64,000 nt of DNA from Rhinopomastus cyanomelas (lineage: Eukaryota > Chordata > Aves > Bucerotiformes > Rhinopomastidae): the NCBI GenBank assembly GCA_013400115.1, contig VXBP01004359.1, forward strand, positions 62,001 to 126,000. Direction: 5' to 3'. The translations under genes and the position numbers were made by a program. The notes under the pieces were generated by a model. The model worked only from the letters and a program-made list of their open reading frames with translations, was not told where the DNA came from and made no database searches. Numbering within the stretch: the first letter of the stretch is position 1; each line of letters begins with the position of its first letter. Shown one piece after another: positions 12,300-24,406 of this stretch.

Positions 12300-13016
12300 G
12301 GAATCAAATGAGGTTTAACAAGAGTAAGTGCAGAGTACTTCACCTGGGAAGGAGTAATTGGAAGCATCAGTACAGGCTGGGAGGTGATCTCCTGGAGAAG
12401 GGACCTTGGAGTTCTGTTAGGCACTAAATTATCCATGGAACAACACTGTACTATTGTGGCCAAGAGGCCAATGGAATCTTGGAATGCATTGACAGTAGTA
12501 TGTCCAGCAGATCAAGGAAGATTCTACCCTAGTGACACCACACATGTTTCCAGTATTTGTTCCATTTCTGGGCGCCCTGGTTCAAGAGGGATAGAAATCT
12601 GCTTGAGAGAGCCCAGCGGAGGGCCATGAGGATGATTAAGAGACTTGCCTTGTGAGGAGAGACTGAGAGACCTGAAACTCCTCAGGATGAGAAGATTAGG
12701 GCTGGATGTCAAGAAGAAAGAGACAACGTATTTTCACATGTGTGCTGTGATAGGACAAGGAACAATGGGTGTCTGTTGGAGCACAGGAAGTTCCACCTTA
12801 AGATGAGCAAGAACTTCTTTACTGTAAGGATCACAGAGCGCTGAAACAGGCTGCCCAGGGAGGTTGTGAAGCGGCCTTCTCTTGAGGCTTTCCAGACCCA
12901 TCTGGATGTGTTCCTGTGTGACCTGTGCTAGGTTCTATGATCCTGCTCAAGCAGAAGAGTTGTACTCAATGACCCCTGGAGGTCCCTTCCAACACCTAAC
13001 ATATTGTTCCTATGTG
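12300..13016 (+). mobile_element. CR1 fragment (group E), about 720 bp
   Basis: It begins at the 'aggtttaacaagagtaagtgcagag' region upstream of the RPHLEY motif and runs through several frameshifts (the RPHLEY block near 12,540 is badly decayed) to 'gaggctttccagaccca' and the group E 3' UTR 'tcaatgacccctggaggtccc'. A part of ORF2 near 12,690-12,730 is shortened. Related copies are at 51,263 and 54,262. Confidence 0.9.
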
Positions 13017-13196
13017 AATTTGTCATACTCTTTTGTTGCAAATATTCAGCACAAATGAAATGTTTTAACAAACAAATGCCTCTTCTTTACTGTGTTTATA
13101 ATAAGGGAAAGATGTCAAACAGGATTATCCTGTTTGATGCTCTACATACACAATTGAAGTGAATTTTGTAGCCTAGGTTTGCTTTCACACAGGCAC

Positions 13197-13284
13197 ACAG
13201 ATCATAAAATCATTAGGGATTGGAAGGGACCTCAAAAGATTCTCTAGTCCAATGCCCCGCCACAGCAGGATAACCTAGACCAAG
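13197..13284 (-). mobile_element. CR1 3' terminus (group A), 88 bp
   Basis: Only the terminal tail and the first part of the 3' UTR are present (ggattggaagggacctc, ccacagcaggataacctagacc). It stops abruptly at 13,284 where a different CR1 tail begins in the same orientation, with no continuation on the far side. Confidence 0.9.
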
Positions 13285-13617
13285 TCATAGAATCAGTCTG
13301 GGTTAGAAGGGACCACAGGATCATCCAGTTCCAACTCCCCTGCCATGGGCAGGGACACCCCACCCTGCATCAGGCTGTCTAGAGTCTCATCCAGCCTGGC
13401 CTTAAACACCTCCAAGGACAGGGCCTCCACCACCTCCCTGGGCAACCCATTCCAGGATCTCACCACTCTCATGGTGAAGAACCTCCTCCTCACATCCACT
13501 CTAAATCTACCCATCTCCAGCTTTGCTCCATTCCCCCTAGTCCTGTCGCTACCTGATATCCTAAAAAGTGCCTTCCCAGCCTTTTTGTAGGCTCCCTTCA
13601 GATACTGGAAGGTCACC
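13285..13617 (-). mobile_element. CR1 3' fragment (group F)
   Basis: A 107-codon minus-strand frame (13,293-13,616) carries FRVDVRRRFFTMRVVRSWNG, LPREVVEALSLEVFKARLDE and a C-terminal extension ending in LDDPVVPSNPD. It is the most open short CR1 tail here. It abuts the group A tail at 13,284 and is 5'-truncated at the TFQYLKG motif. Confidence 0.92.
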
Positions 13618-13782
13618 TAGGAGTAGATGTATTTTTACACAGTGATGTATTTGATGTATTTTTATATAGTGGCAACAAGCATCATTGGCACCCTAATGAT
13701 GTCTGAAAGGAGATGCTGTCATCTTCCTGAGTATTCTGTGTAGTAGACTAACAAAACGAACTGTTAAATTGTGCTGTTCCTG

Positions 13783-14165
13783 TGTCTGGGGATCTGGGGC
13801 TGTTTAGCCTGGAGAATAGGAAGCTGAAAGGAGACCACCTTGTTGTGTAAAACTACTTGAAAGGAGGTTGTAGAGAGGTAGAGGTTTGTCTTTTCTCCCC
13901 AGTGGCCAGTGATGTGATGAGAGGAAATGGCCTTAAGCTGTGACAGGGGAGGTTCAGGTTGGATGTCAAGAGGAATTTCTTTCCGGGAAGGGTTGTCAGG
14001 CACTGGAACAGCCTGCCCAGGGAGGGGGCTGAGTCCCCCCCATGCTTGGAGGTGTTTAAGAGAAAGATAGATATTGCATTGTGTGACAGGGTTTAGTGAT
14101 GCTGATAGGGCTGGGGAAAAGTTGGATTTGAGATCTTCCAACTGAAACCTTTCTATGATTCTATG
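13783..14165 (+). mobile_element. CR1 3' fragment (group C), inverted partner of 10,373-10,768
   Basis: It starts at the 'ctggggctgtttagcctggag' part of ORF2, carries the same rare 3' UTR as its partner (agagaaagatagatattgc, gctgatagggctgggg) and ends with tctatgattctatg. Compared with its partner it lacks about 15 bases (the gatcttcaaggtctc portion) near 14,135. Confidence 0.93.
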
Positions 14166-14860
14166 TATTGACGATTAACCGTTATTTAACCCTTTGTGAT
14201 ATGAACAGCTTTGTCTGGTGTGAACTCTTGTTTTACTGTTTGTGCATGATTTGTTTTGAACTGTTAAAGTTTTTAGGAAATCTTCAGAATTGCTTTCTCG
14301 AACAGACATCCTAAATGTTATGAATTTCATTACACATGCTACTCCTGGTTGAACAGCAAATTTTCCTTTCATCTGAAAAATCTATCATGAACTGTTAAAA
14401 TGGGAAGGTGTGCTGCTTTCGTGGATTACTGCTGTTAGCTTAGTTTTGCCCCATCACTTAGCCAAATGGATAATTTTTCTAATATGAAGCTACAGGTTGA
14501 ATATTTTAGCACTGGTTAACAGTTTCTTCTTCACTTTCTCAGTGCAGGACAGTGCAGTATAATGCTGTGGAAATACACTATTAATTAAGATGATTCCTAC
14601 AATATGGTTAGAAACAAAATTAAGATCATCTTTTGATCTTAACTATCAGGAAAAGAAAAAAACCACAGTCAAATAAACCCACCACTATTACTATGTAGGT
14701 TTACTGTATGTGAATTACTGTTACCGTTATTTTATATATTGTAATGATTCTATGGTTCTATATACATTATGGTTCTATATAAATTTGTTTTATCATTGTT
14801 GTGATTGATGACTAAGAAAACAGTTTTGTGGAATAGTTGAAAAATATGCAGTATCACACT
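14166..14860. other. stretch with a possible orphan CR1 tail
   Basis: No gene was recognised. At 14,744-14,780 the words attctatggttctatat and tatggttctatat occur in direct repeat, resembling an isolated CR1 3' tail without any body. Confidence 0.4.
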
Positions 14861-15091
14861 GAATCACAGAATGTTAGGGATTGGAAGTGACCTAGAAACA
14901 TCATCCAGTCCAACCCCTCCGCCACAGCAAGATCACCTAGACCTAGTTGCACAGGAACACATCCAGGCAGTTTTTAAATGTCTCTGGAGAATGAGACTCC
15001 ACAACTTCTCTGGGCAGCCTGTTGCAGTGCTCCATCACCCTCTCCATGAAGAAGTTCCTTCTCATATTTATGTGGAACTGGACATCCTAGT
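14861..15091 (-). mobile_element. CR1 3' fragment (group A)
   Basis: Tail gaatcacagaatgttaggga at 14,861, UTR ccacagcaagatcacctag, and the complement of ORF2 (actccacaacttctctgggc) up to about 15,091, where similarity stops. The 113-codon plus-strand frame here is antisense to the element. Confidence 0.9.
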
Positions 15092-15936
15092 TCTAATATC
15101 TGCTGAATATATGTCCAGGCAGGAGCCTTTTCTTCCCAGTTGTGTGCTGCAGAATGGCTCAAGCCTGTGTTTTTCAGAAATCTATCAGACTGGCTGCATC
15201 TACACTGCATAGAATGAGGCTTTTAGTCTCATCTTGCCTCCACATAGTGTCTTCATAACCTGTGCTTCTCACATGAGTATCATGTGACTTTTTCCTGAGT
15301 AAATTTTTCTGAAAAGATGTGAGGAAAGTGCTATAGTTAAGTAAAATAATGTTCTTCCATCATTAACTTCAGGGTACATATATTGTGTTCTCTGCTATAA
15401 CAGTGCTGGGTGCACAATTTGCAAAGTGTGTAGAATTGTTTATGGGAGACCGAATTCAGTTTGATGCAGTCTTTCTGTTTTCCTTGTGAGAGTAACCTCT
15501 GGAGTGAAGTACCCAGTGCAGTTGCATCCAGGTTTGTCTTAAAGAGAACCAGAAGTTCCTCTGGGAAGAGAGCCTATGAGTAAACAAAAACTACGACACT
15601 GTAAAAATTGTGCGAATACAAAACCTAACACTGTAGATAATTAAAAACAAATTGAAAATGCTATGAATAATTAAGCGAAAAAGACACAGGGCACTAAATT
15701 TTCTTCACAGTCTGTACCACAATGTTGTCTCCTTCCAAGTTAGATGGTTTCTACTACAACTGTTAATAAGGGCGAACAGGTGGGCAAAGCAGAGGGGATG
15801 TGACCCCCTTGCAAAATGCAACCAAAGTAAAAAAGTTTTAATTTTTTAAAATATGTGTAAATTATATGTAAATTTTCATTCAGAAAAGATAATAAGCTGG
15901 TTGGTAATAAGTACTGGATTTAGGTTTAAAATTCTC
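15092..15936. other. non-repeat stretch, no gene seen
   Basis: AT-rich with only short frames. No RNA or repeat signature was recognised. Confidence 0.5.
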
Positions 15937-16302
15937 ATCATAGAATCATTAGGGATTGGAAGGGACCTCAAAATATAATCTAGTTCAATCCCCTTGCAAC
16001 AGCAGGGTCACCTAGACCAAGTCACACAGGAACATGTACAGGTGGGCTTTAAATGTCTCCAAAGAAGGAGACTCCGCAACCCCCTGGGCAGCCTGTTCCA
16101 GTGCTCTGTCACCCTCACTGTGATGAAGTTCCTTCTCACATTTATATGGAACCTCCTATGTTCCAGCTTGCACCTAGTGCCCCTTGTTCTACCACTAGAT
16201 GACACTGAGAAGAGCTTAGCTCCATCCTCCTGACACCCACCCTTCACATACTTATAGACATTAACGAGGTCACCCTTCAGTCTCCTCTTCTCCAAGCTAA
16301 AG
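15937..16302 (-). mobile_element. CR1 3' fragment (group A)
   Basis: A near-complete 3' UTR and ORF2 tail. Minus-strand frame 16,008-16,394 includes FSLEKRRLKGDLVNVYKYVK and the RGTRCKLEHRRFHINVRRNF block. The tail is tcatagaatcattagggatt. It is 5'-truncated near 16,302; the first 28 or so codons of the listed frame lie outside the element. Confidence 0.93.
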
Positions 16303-17095
16303 TTACTTGATAGATCTTGATCAAAATCCTTGATCAAAATAATCTGATACGGAAAACAAACCAAGTGAAACCAAACCAGAGTAAAACAAAACACAAAGGC
16401 AGAGTATAAAATTCAGGACTTTTCTGCTTGGCAAACATATCTGTGGAATCAGATTGGATGCTCAAGCTGGACACAAATACTGATTGCGTCAGCTGTCATT
16501 CCGGTTTTCTAATATAACTTTGTAAGTGTGCCAAAAACCAGCCTAGCCACCTCCAAAAACGGCAGAAACAGCATGGAAATAAATTAGAGGGGTGAAAATA
16601 GGAAGACAAAACAATGAAATCTAATCAGATCTTCTTGCACTGGTGCTAGATTAAGCCTGCACTTTGGCTTTGTGATGGTGCCAGATTCTGGAAATGACCA
16701 CTTAACCGTGATTTCCTACTCGATTGGATGTTGCCTTGTTTCTAGGGAATACCAGCAATTATGCCCTTGTAAGAAACTCTCCTAGCAAACATGTTCTTTT
16801 TGGAAAATTTGTCCTCTGCTGTTGTTCTGCTGTTATGCCAGAGCTGTAACAATGAATTTTAAAAAGAAAGAAACAAATAAGGGACATAAACATCTGAGTC
16901 AGCTTCTGTAACAGCTGAAAGAAACAAAAATATCTCTAAAATGGTCTGAGGGCTCTGAGGACTTGAAATCACTACTTAATGCCTCTTCATGATCCTGTGT
17001 CTGCTGAAAAGACACTAAACTGTTTAATATTATCTTTCTTAGTTGGACATAGTCTTAGTTCTTCCATCTGGATTATATTTACATTCTGTTCATTA
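16303..17095. other. non-repeat stretch, no gene seen
   Basis: No recognisable coding, RNA or repeat signature. Confidence 0.5.
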
Positions 17096-17463
17096 CTGCA
17101 TTTTGGCCACAATAACCCCCTGCAGTTACAGACTGGGGGATGAGTGGCTGGAGAGCAGCCTGGCAGAGAGGGACCTGGCAGGGCTGGTTCACAACTGGCT
17201 GAACAGGAGCCAGCAAGGTGCTATGAAAGCTGTGCCAGGGGAGGGTTAGGTTGGATGTTAGGAAGCCCTTCCTCATAGAAAGGATGATGAGACACTGGAA
17301 TGGACTACCTAGAGCAGTGGTGGAGTCCCCATCCCTGGAGGTGTTTAAGGGCAGACTGGATGTGACCTTTAGTGCCTGGGTCTGGCTGATGTGGTGATGT
17401 TGGGTTCTGGGCTGGGCTGGCTGAGCTCAGAGGGCTTTTCCAGCCTCAATAACTCTGTGATTA
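17096..17463 (+). mobile_element. CR1 (group D) with internal deletion
   Basis: The first 120 bp (ggccacaataacccc, gagcagcctggcagagaggg, ctgaacaggagccagca) come from ORF2 upstream of the RPHLEY motif. At about 17,216 the sequence jumps to the 3' part (ctgtgccaggggagggttag), skipping roughly 400 bp compared with the copy at 44,011. The 3' end is gcttttccagcctcaataac plus tctgtgatt. Confidence 0.88.
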
Positions 17464-19022
17464 CATTTTACCCAGTGTGTAGAGTTGTGCTGGTTTGGCT
17501 GTAGGTGCGTAAAAGACTCAGCCATCTGAGCTTTAACCTATTAATTTATTACCTGCCAGGTTCTTTTTGACACTTCTGGTTTTTATGGCTGAGTGACAGT
17601 ACAAACCCATCACTTTCAACTCTATTTAAAGCTCATAGTAAAATTTTACGTGAGAAACAGTATGGTAATCATGGAAATACAGATACATTGTATGAGGGTT
17701 CTGTCTTTTGGCCATATTTTTTATTTACTGATAAACTGCAGCCCCATTTCAGTAAAACAGAACACCTTCAGCACTTCATTTACCTTCTGACCTGATGGCT
17801 GGGTCATGTGCCTGAGCTTTGAATACATACTTGGATCATGGAAGGCTGAGCTGTGACTAAACCTACTCAATTTGTCTGTTTGGTAGTGTATCATAAAAAA
17901 GCTACCTTCTCTACCCTTTGTGATTTTTAAATGAAAAACATCTGTACTCCTGTCCTTCGCTTGCTTTTAGCATCTCGGTGAATTCTGTATATGCAGAGTG
18001 ATTTTAAAGCGTTACTGGTGAATTGTGTCCCTCAGGACATTAAGATCTTCTCAGCCTATTTTCTAATGACTGAAGGTGTTGTTTGGAAAGTGAATAGCCT
18101 GTCTACTCAGATCAGGATTACTATATCTATTGTTACAAAAGCCCTGGAGGAAAGTTTCAGATCAAAAAGGAAAAAAAATCTATTGAATTTAGGTAGCCTC
18201 TGTCACCTGAAATTCTGCACTTTGGATACTGATTTTTAACTGCTGAAGTTGCATAACTTGAAAAATAATTCACTCCAGTTATCGTTCATTTCTTTAAAGA
18301 TGTCCTGTAATTAGGTAATTGCCACTCTAAAATTTTCCATGGATATTTTTACAGTTATTTATTTTTATCATAAGCAGTAGAGTTCGTTAGCATAATATGA
18401 GCACTTCTCCAGCTTTGATTAATTCATCATGGTGACATGTATATGAGGTAGTGTCCTTGCTTGGCATAATATGAGGATGAAGCCAAGTTTACAGTGTTTA
18501 CTTATTGAGGCAAATACCAAACAAGTGGAAAAAAATGTTAGGGGTGATAGAATCGATAATTTTAAATGATTGGAAATTGAAATCGGACAAGTATCTGAAT
18601 TTATCAACACTAACAGTCTCTGTAATTAAACTATATCTTGGGAAATTTTTTGTTTGATTTCTAAACACTTTTGTAAGCCTTATGCTTTTCAGAAGTCAAC
18701 TAGTATAATCTTGAAACACACACAGATTAAAATTTTCTCATATTTGAGACTTTTTTGTGATTAACACTAGAAACCCACATTACTTGAAGGTATGAAAATG
18801 GCACAATGTAAATCATGCTAGTTCCTATGCATCCTATATATTACATTGTGGTTTTGATCTTGGATGAGGACAAGTAATTTTGAAAACTGTTATGTAAACC
18901 ACTGCTCTGCAACCTTACAATTTTTCTGATCATATTATGCATCTGTGTTTCTAGCATGGAACAGTTTTCCGTAAAAATGTCATTGAAACTCTCAAAAAAA
19001 ATGGCAGATATGTTGAGCAGTG
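17464..19022. other. AT-rich stretch, no gene seen
   Basis: The longest frame is 82 codons (17,991-18,239), unrecognised. No repeat was placed. Confidence 0.5.
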
Positions 19023-19288
19023 GGCCCCTGTGGCCAACAAATCTAATGGCATCCTGGGGTGGATTGGAAGGGGGTTGGTTAGTAGATCAAGAGAGGTTCT
19101 CCTTTGCCTCTACTCTGCCCTGTTGAGACCACATCTGGAATATTGTGTCCAGTTCTGGGCCCCCCACTTCCAGATTTTCTTGAGAGTCCAGTGCAGAGCT
19201 GTCAAGATGATGAAAGGAGTGGAACAACTCCCTGATGAGGAAAGGCTGAGGGAACTGGGTATCTTGAACTTGTTGATAAATACAGAAT
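19023..19288 (+). mobile_element. CR1 internal fragment (group A), both ends missing
   Basis: The peptide contains SNGILGWIGRGLVSRSREVL and LLRPHLEYCVQFWAPHFQ, ending at LRELGILNL. At about 19,272 some 35 bases are missing before a gttgataaatacagaat remnant. There is no 3' UTR or tail, so it is a remnant of a larger copy. Confidence 0.9.
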
Positions 19289-20910
19289 ATAGGATTTCAG
19301 AGATGCTATGAGCTCACAGGGGCAAAATGCCTGGAGTAAAAGCAGGTTTTAGAACATTCGTTCCTTGATACTTGATAGACTATGAGTCAGCTTCAGTTTG
19401 GATTGATGAGATTTACATTTAAGTTTTCATTTTTCAGCCTCCTAAAAATTCCCTTTTTAACATCAGACAGGAATAACTAATACACAGGCACCACAGGCAT
19501 TTAGTACCTATGGCTCTACCACTGCTCTACTCCTGCTCTTCTAGCATGAATCTTCCATTAATAAACAGACAGTTGCAATGCGCTTTATCTTATGAGGGAC
19601 AGGGTGAAAGAAATAGAAAGAAGAATGATGAGTTGAAGATGTTTATTCTGGTTGTGTGTTCCAGAAGGATATTGTTGTCTAAGAGCAGCAATCCTTAAGG
19701 ACAGTCCAGGAAGGCTGGGCGTACATCATGAAGGATGTCTTAAAGTTTAGAACAAGCTATTCCTGTGCCCAGAAAGACAAGCTGTTGGGGAAGACGACTG
19801 TCCAGGCAGAATAGAGAGCTGTGGCTGAAACTCAAGGACAAAAGAAGAGTGGCCCTCTTCTCCCTGTGTTAAGAGGACCAGGCAGCTGATATGAACTACA
19901 AAGAGAGAGTGAAGCTAACTAGTGAGAAAACTAGAAAGACCAAAGAGCAAACAGGACATAATATGGCCACTGTCACAAAGAAAATAAGAGATGTTTCTGT
20001 AATGTTTCTATGAGAGACCAACCTTTCTTACTGACCTTCTTCCCCACAGAAACCTCAAAAGTAAAAATTCAATCTTAATCTCAGTTTGCACATTACAAGA
20101 GCATTGATGGGACAGTCATGTCATATTTATTTGCTGCAGCAACATGAGCTCAGCTTGGACATATGTTAATGACTGCTTTAGTTAACATTCAAAACCGGTA
20201 AAAATAGTAAAAAAAAAAAAAGCCAGAAAATTGCAAACCACCAAATGTTTAGAATGTATGCATTTTGATAGTGGGACGCCAAGCAGTTCCTACTGAGGTA
20301 ACGGGGTTGAGGTCTATTGTTAGATCTTTCCAGCCAGGTCAGAAGGCGTTTCTCAAAAGTGTATCACAAGTAGGAAGGTAATTGAATGGAGAAACCTAGA
20401 ACAAGTTAATACAATTTTCCACATGAAGCTATGTCAAAGGCAAATATAAAACCCCAGGGTAGTCTGTGGCTTGTATTTATTCCTTAATAATTTAAACAAT
20501 ACTTGATTGCTTACCCTCATTCTTTCTCTTGACTTTGTTTATCGGTCTTGCATTTTACTCAGTTCTCTTTTGTGAATGTTTTTAGGCATAGGTGAAACTG
20601 TCATCTGAGAATCATGGAATAGATATTATTCTCTGCATCAACTTTTAATTACACAGATGCAAAAGTTGTTCCAGCTACATTAGATGCATTTTTGTTGTCG
20701 GTTTCGTTCAAGTGGGGTCTGCGTTTTCAGCATGTTTATCACACATCAGTAGCACAGGAAATGGGTTGGTTGATCAGTGCCAATTGCTAACTGAATTGCT
20801 CACTGGTTATTGTGTTTCTGTGCAGAAAAATCACTGCCTTTCAGTTCAACTGAGGAAAATGTATTTCCTCTCACCACAGTTATGGAAAACTCAAATATAA
20901 CCATGCTCTA
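19289..20910. other. stretch with an unresolved purine-rich segment
   Basis: No gene was recognised. Between about 19,690 and 20,010 the plus strand is purine-rich and GC-richer than its surroundings, and could be a fragment of a repeat I cannot name. An A run lies at about 20,208-20,221. Confidence 0.4.
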
Positions 20911-21196
20911 CAGAATCACAGAACTATTGAGGCTGGAAAAGCCCTCTAATATCATCAAGCCCAGCCCATGTGACTTGGTCTAGGTGATTCTGCTGTGTCA
21001 GGGATATTGGACTAGATGATCTTTCGAGGTCCCTTCCAATCACTAATTATTCTATTCTATTCTATGACCTAACATCACCACAGACCATGGTACTAAGAGC
21101 CACATCCAGTCTGTCCTTAAACACCTCCAGGAATGGAGACTCCACCACCTCCCTGGGCAGTCCAGGGAGTTTTCCAGATCACACATCTCATGCCAA
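20911..21196 (-). mobile_element. CR1 3' fragment (group D), host of a nested CR1
   Basis: The minus-strand tail (cagaatcacagaactattga, 20,911) and UTR (gctggaaaagccctctaata) are interrupted at about 20,968 and resume at about 21,067 with cctaacatcaccacagacc, continuing into ORF2 (tccaccacctccctgggcag) to about 21,196. The two halves join without loss, matching the plus-strand relative at 24,943-25,056. Confidence 0.88.
20969..21066 (+). mobile_element. short CR1 3' end (group A) nested in a group D CR1
   Basis: About 98 bp: tgtgacttggtctaggtgat, ggactagatgatctttcgag and a tattctattctattctatga tail. Its orientation is opposite to the host CR1. No clear target duplication beyond 3-4 bases (catg/tatg) is visible, as is usual for CR1. 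Confidence 0.87.
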
Positions 21197-22867
21197 AAAT
21201 ATTATGACATTCAAGATATTTCCTACGTCCCTGTCCATGTCAAAATACACAGTTGTTTACTTGAAAAATATATCTTCCAATTGAAGTGTACACAACATAC
21301 AAGGATGTGTAAGTCCTACAAGCACATTGCTTATTAAAGTAAAAATTTAAATAATGTTTTTGATATCTAGGCTTGCAGAAGTGCTTTATCACATAGCTTT
21401 GCCATAGTTTATCTCCAAGACAAAAGGCTACATATACTGGAAAAAAATAAACTTTTATTATCTTCTGTGATAAACTAATGTTAATTTTTCTGTTTAGTGC
21501 TATTCTTCCTGATAAACAGTAGTGACTACAAAAAGAAGATCTCATCCTTTTATACGGCTAAAATATAAAGCACATCCTCTTTTTGTTCCTCATATTACAT
21601 TTTTTGCACTTTCTCGTGCTGCTGTCTTTTCCAGTGTCTTATTCTACACAGCTACCTCTCACAGTGTGTTGCTGAGCTGGACAAAGGCATTTTCATCACC
21701 ATATCTACACCTAGTGTCCTGAAGTGCTGGGAGATTGAAAGGGAACTTGTGAGGTAATTGCTCTGACCTATTTACTGGCACTGCTGTACTCCTGCAGCAG
21801 TGTTGTCAGGAGTCTGAATTAAGGAAATGGAAAAGGACTCATTACATTAAGAAGACTCAAAGACACAGAAAAATAGTTTGCATTAATTGAAATCTGGGCA
21901 TTACTGGTAATATAAGAAGTCAAGTAGTGAAGCTTATGTGTTCGTATAGTAACAGGCATTTATGATTTCAGTGTCACTTGTCAAGTTTCTGCTCTCTCAT
22001 TAACCTTCTTCAATGACCATCTTCTCTTCTTCTGTCTAGTAACAGTGCCATTGGGCAGATATATTCTCCAAATGCATATATTTTTAATACAATCATCTTT
22101 TATAGTTGTTTGGATATGATACATGACCTTGGTTTTGACTAGAGCTAACTTGCTAGCACTTCATGTTGTCAGGTCATGCCTCCGATAGCTTAGTGCCATG
22201 TAACAACAGTAAATGATTGTCCTTACCCTAAAAGCATATAATCCAGAAAGAAACTACCAAAATCAAAATATCCCGTTTTGTAGGGTGCAGTGTGATGTCA
22301 GCTGTTCCATTCCATAGCAGTGCATACCTTCAGTTACATTTCAATGGAGAGTTAAGGAAAGGGCAAAGCTTTATAGAGAACTTAGCGATGAGCAGAGCTT
22401 GCTGTGAGTGAAAATCAATACAAATACGGTATGAAAAAGGTAGTCATTGATACGTCGGCAAAGGTCAGCTGTACGCTGGCAAATCAGACGAGCAACAGGA
22501 TTAGTAGTTTCTCTAACATTTTTCTATAACAGCAACGATGAAATTGTTCTCTGAGGACTGCAAGTAATGCAACTTAATTTCCTGTAACTCTGTGCTCTGC
22601 TTCAATGATGGAGCAAATTCAGCTCCCCTGGCATGATTTGTGTCCCTGTTTTCCGTTTCAGAATTTTCCCACACTTCTCTATATATTTTTTTCCTCTAAC
22701 CTTGCACAGTCTGTTCTCAGGATACCTCAGACTCCCTCATTCACTCATTCATTACCAGTTCTTTAAGAAGCAGTACGTAGTGATCCATAGGCTATTTTTT
22801 TTGTCTCACAACAGGCTTAACAGAACAGACTGTAAGTATACTTTTTTCTTTTCCCCACATCTGATTT
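21197..22867. other. AT-rich stretch, no gene seen
   Basis: It includes a 101-codon antisense frame (21,240-21,545) and a 78-codon frame (22,633-22,869), neither recognised. Confidence 0.5.
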
Positions 22868-22923
22868 AGTCTGGATGTGGTGAGCTCAGATGCCTTTTCC
22901 AGCCTCCATAACTCTGTGATTTA
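22868..22923 (+). mobile_element. CR1 3' terminus (group D), 56 bp
   Basis: A very short plus-strand 3' end: tgagctcagatgccttttcc, agcctccataactctgtgat. Extreme 5' truncation. Confidence 0.8.
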
Positions 22924-24206
22924 AGAAACACAAGATAAATTGTCTTTTCAGAGTTCTCCTCAAATTGTTCAGAAATTGATCAATCATTTAAAAAATGTTG
23001 GAAAAGGAAAACGCATGGCAAAAAGATGGACAAATATTTGACTCAGGCAAGTTTCATTCAATTAAGGAATTTACAAAAGATGATTTCTCATAGTTAATTT
23101 TAAGGAAGGCAGTAAATACAATAATACCATTATCAATAATACGTAAATATTTAAAATAAAATGATGGATTGAATGGATTTTTTTTTTTTAAATTTGATAC
23201 CTGTAATTCAACTAAAACCTAGGACATAAGGATATATAATCTTGTTTTTCTTCTGGTATTGAGAACTGATACTTTTAAACATGGGTGTTTCTATTTTTTT
23301 TCAAATCCTGAAAAAATCATTACAATTACAAACAATACTGAGTATTGGAAATAGCTAGATGTGAAGTAATAACAGTTGGGAGATGTTGGGAAAGTTTACA
23401 TTAAGAAATTTAAGAAAAGTATAGTTCTGGAATCTGCCCTTTGGGTAAGGGAAAGAAAGGGGATGAAAGGAAAATAGTCAGCAATATCAGACTCTAAAAA
23501 ATCCAAACCTGAGGCCAGAGACTACAGATTAGTGTTTTCTTTTAAATGTTGTGCCAGTTAGGAAACCAGTCTGGGCTAGTTGTCAGACCTCTACCTCTCA
23601 TAGAGAGACTGTAGGAGATTTTTCCTATCAGCCTTGAATTCCTGTCTTTGATAAGCTGTGCTCTGAATATGTTTATCCATATCCACGGATGGAAAGGAGC
23701 ACTACTAAAAAAGCCACTGCTGAGCTTTTTTATACGGCTACATTAGGCTGCATGAATTCCTTTCTACTTTTAACAATTAATTAATCAAATAGCACCTGAT
23801 GTCCATGATGGTAAGATTACTGTATTTTAAAATACCCCAAGTAACAGGTATTAAACAGTTACAGGAATATGTTAGCTGGACATAATGTACACAACGTTGT
23901 GAAATGGATTGTGGAGTATCTTATGGTACTCTTATCACGTACTATGTTATTCCTCTAGTTACATCACTGTGGCTTAACTTGCAGTATGTCAAAAACAGAA
24001 GGCACTGAATCTGAGGAGAGTGACTGGAATTATGTCAGATAAGAATAGATCATTATGTGAAACTGTCACCCAAACAGCAAAGGAGATGCTTGAATTACAT
24101 ATGCAAGCTGTCAGGTAGCATTAAGGAGTGTAACAGTTATCTGCACGTGTTCCTGTGGTGATTACTGGTCTCTTACTTATAACATGTCGGGTTCCTGCAT
24201 GTGTTC
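22924..24206. other. AT-rich stretch, no gene seen
   Basis: No open frame of 60 codons or more and no repeat signature; the most coding-poor kilobase of the window. Confidence 0.5.
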
Positions 24207-24406
24207 AATGGTTGGATGTTAGGAAGCCCTTCCTCATGAAAAGGGTGGTCTGACACTGGAATGGACTGCCTGGGGAGGTGGTGGAATCCCCATCCCTGGA
24301 GATGTTTAAGGACATGGTGGTGTTTATGGGTGAACTTGTAAGGTAGGGTAGATGGTTGGACTTGATAATCCCAGAGGTCTTTTCCAACCACAGTGATTCT
24401 GTGAAT
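24207..24406 (+). mobile_element. CR1 3' fragment (group D-like), 200 bp
   Basis: Starts at ggttggatgttaggaagccc, continues through tggaatggactgcctgggga, and ends with ggtcttttccaaccacagtg followed by attctgtg. ORF2 contributes only its last 35 or so codons. Confidence 0.9.

Noticed and set aside
13197..13617. Single long minus-strand CR1
   Set aside because: A second complete tail begins at 13,285 and the UTR types differ, so two separate copies are present.
19690..20010. Purine-rich segment as a retroviral gag or CR1 ORF1 fragment
   Set aside because: No continuous frame or family signature could be identified, so it is left as unassigned.
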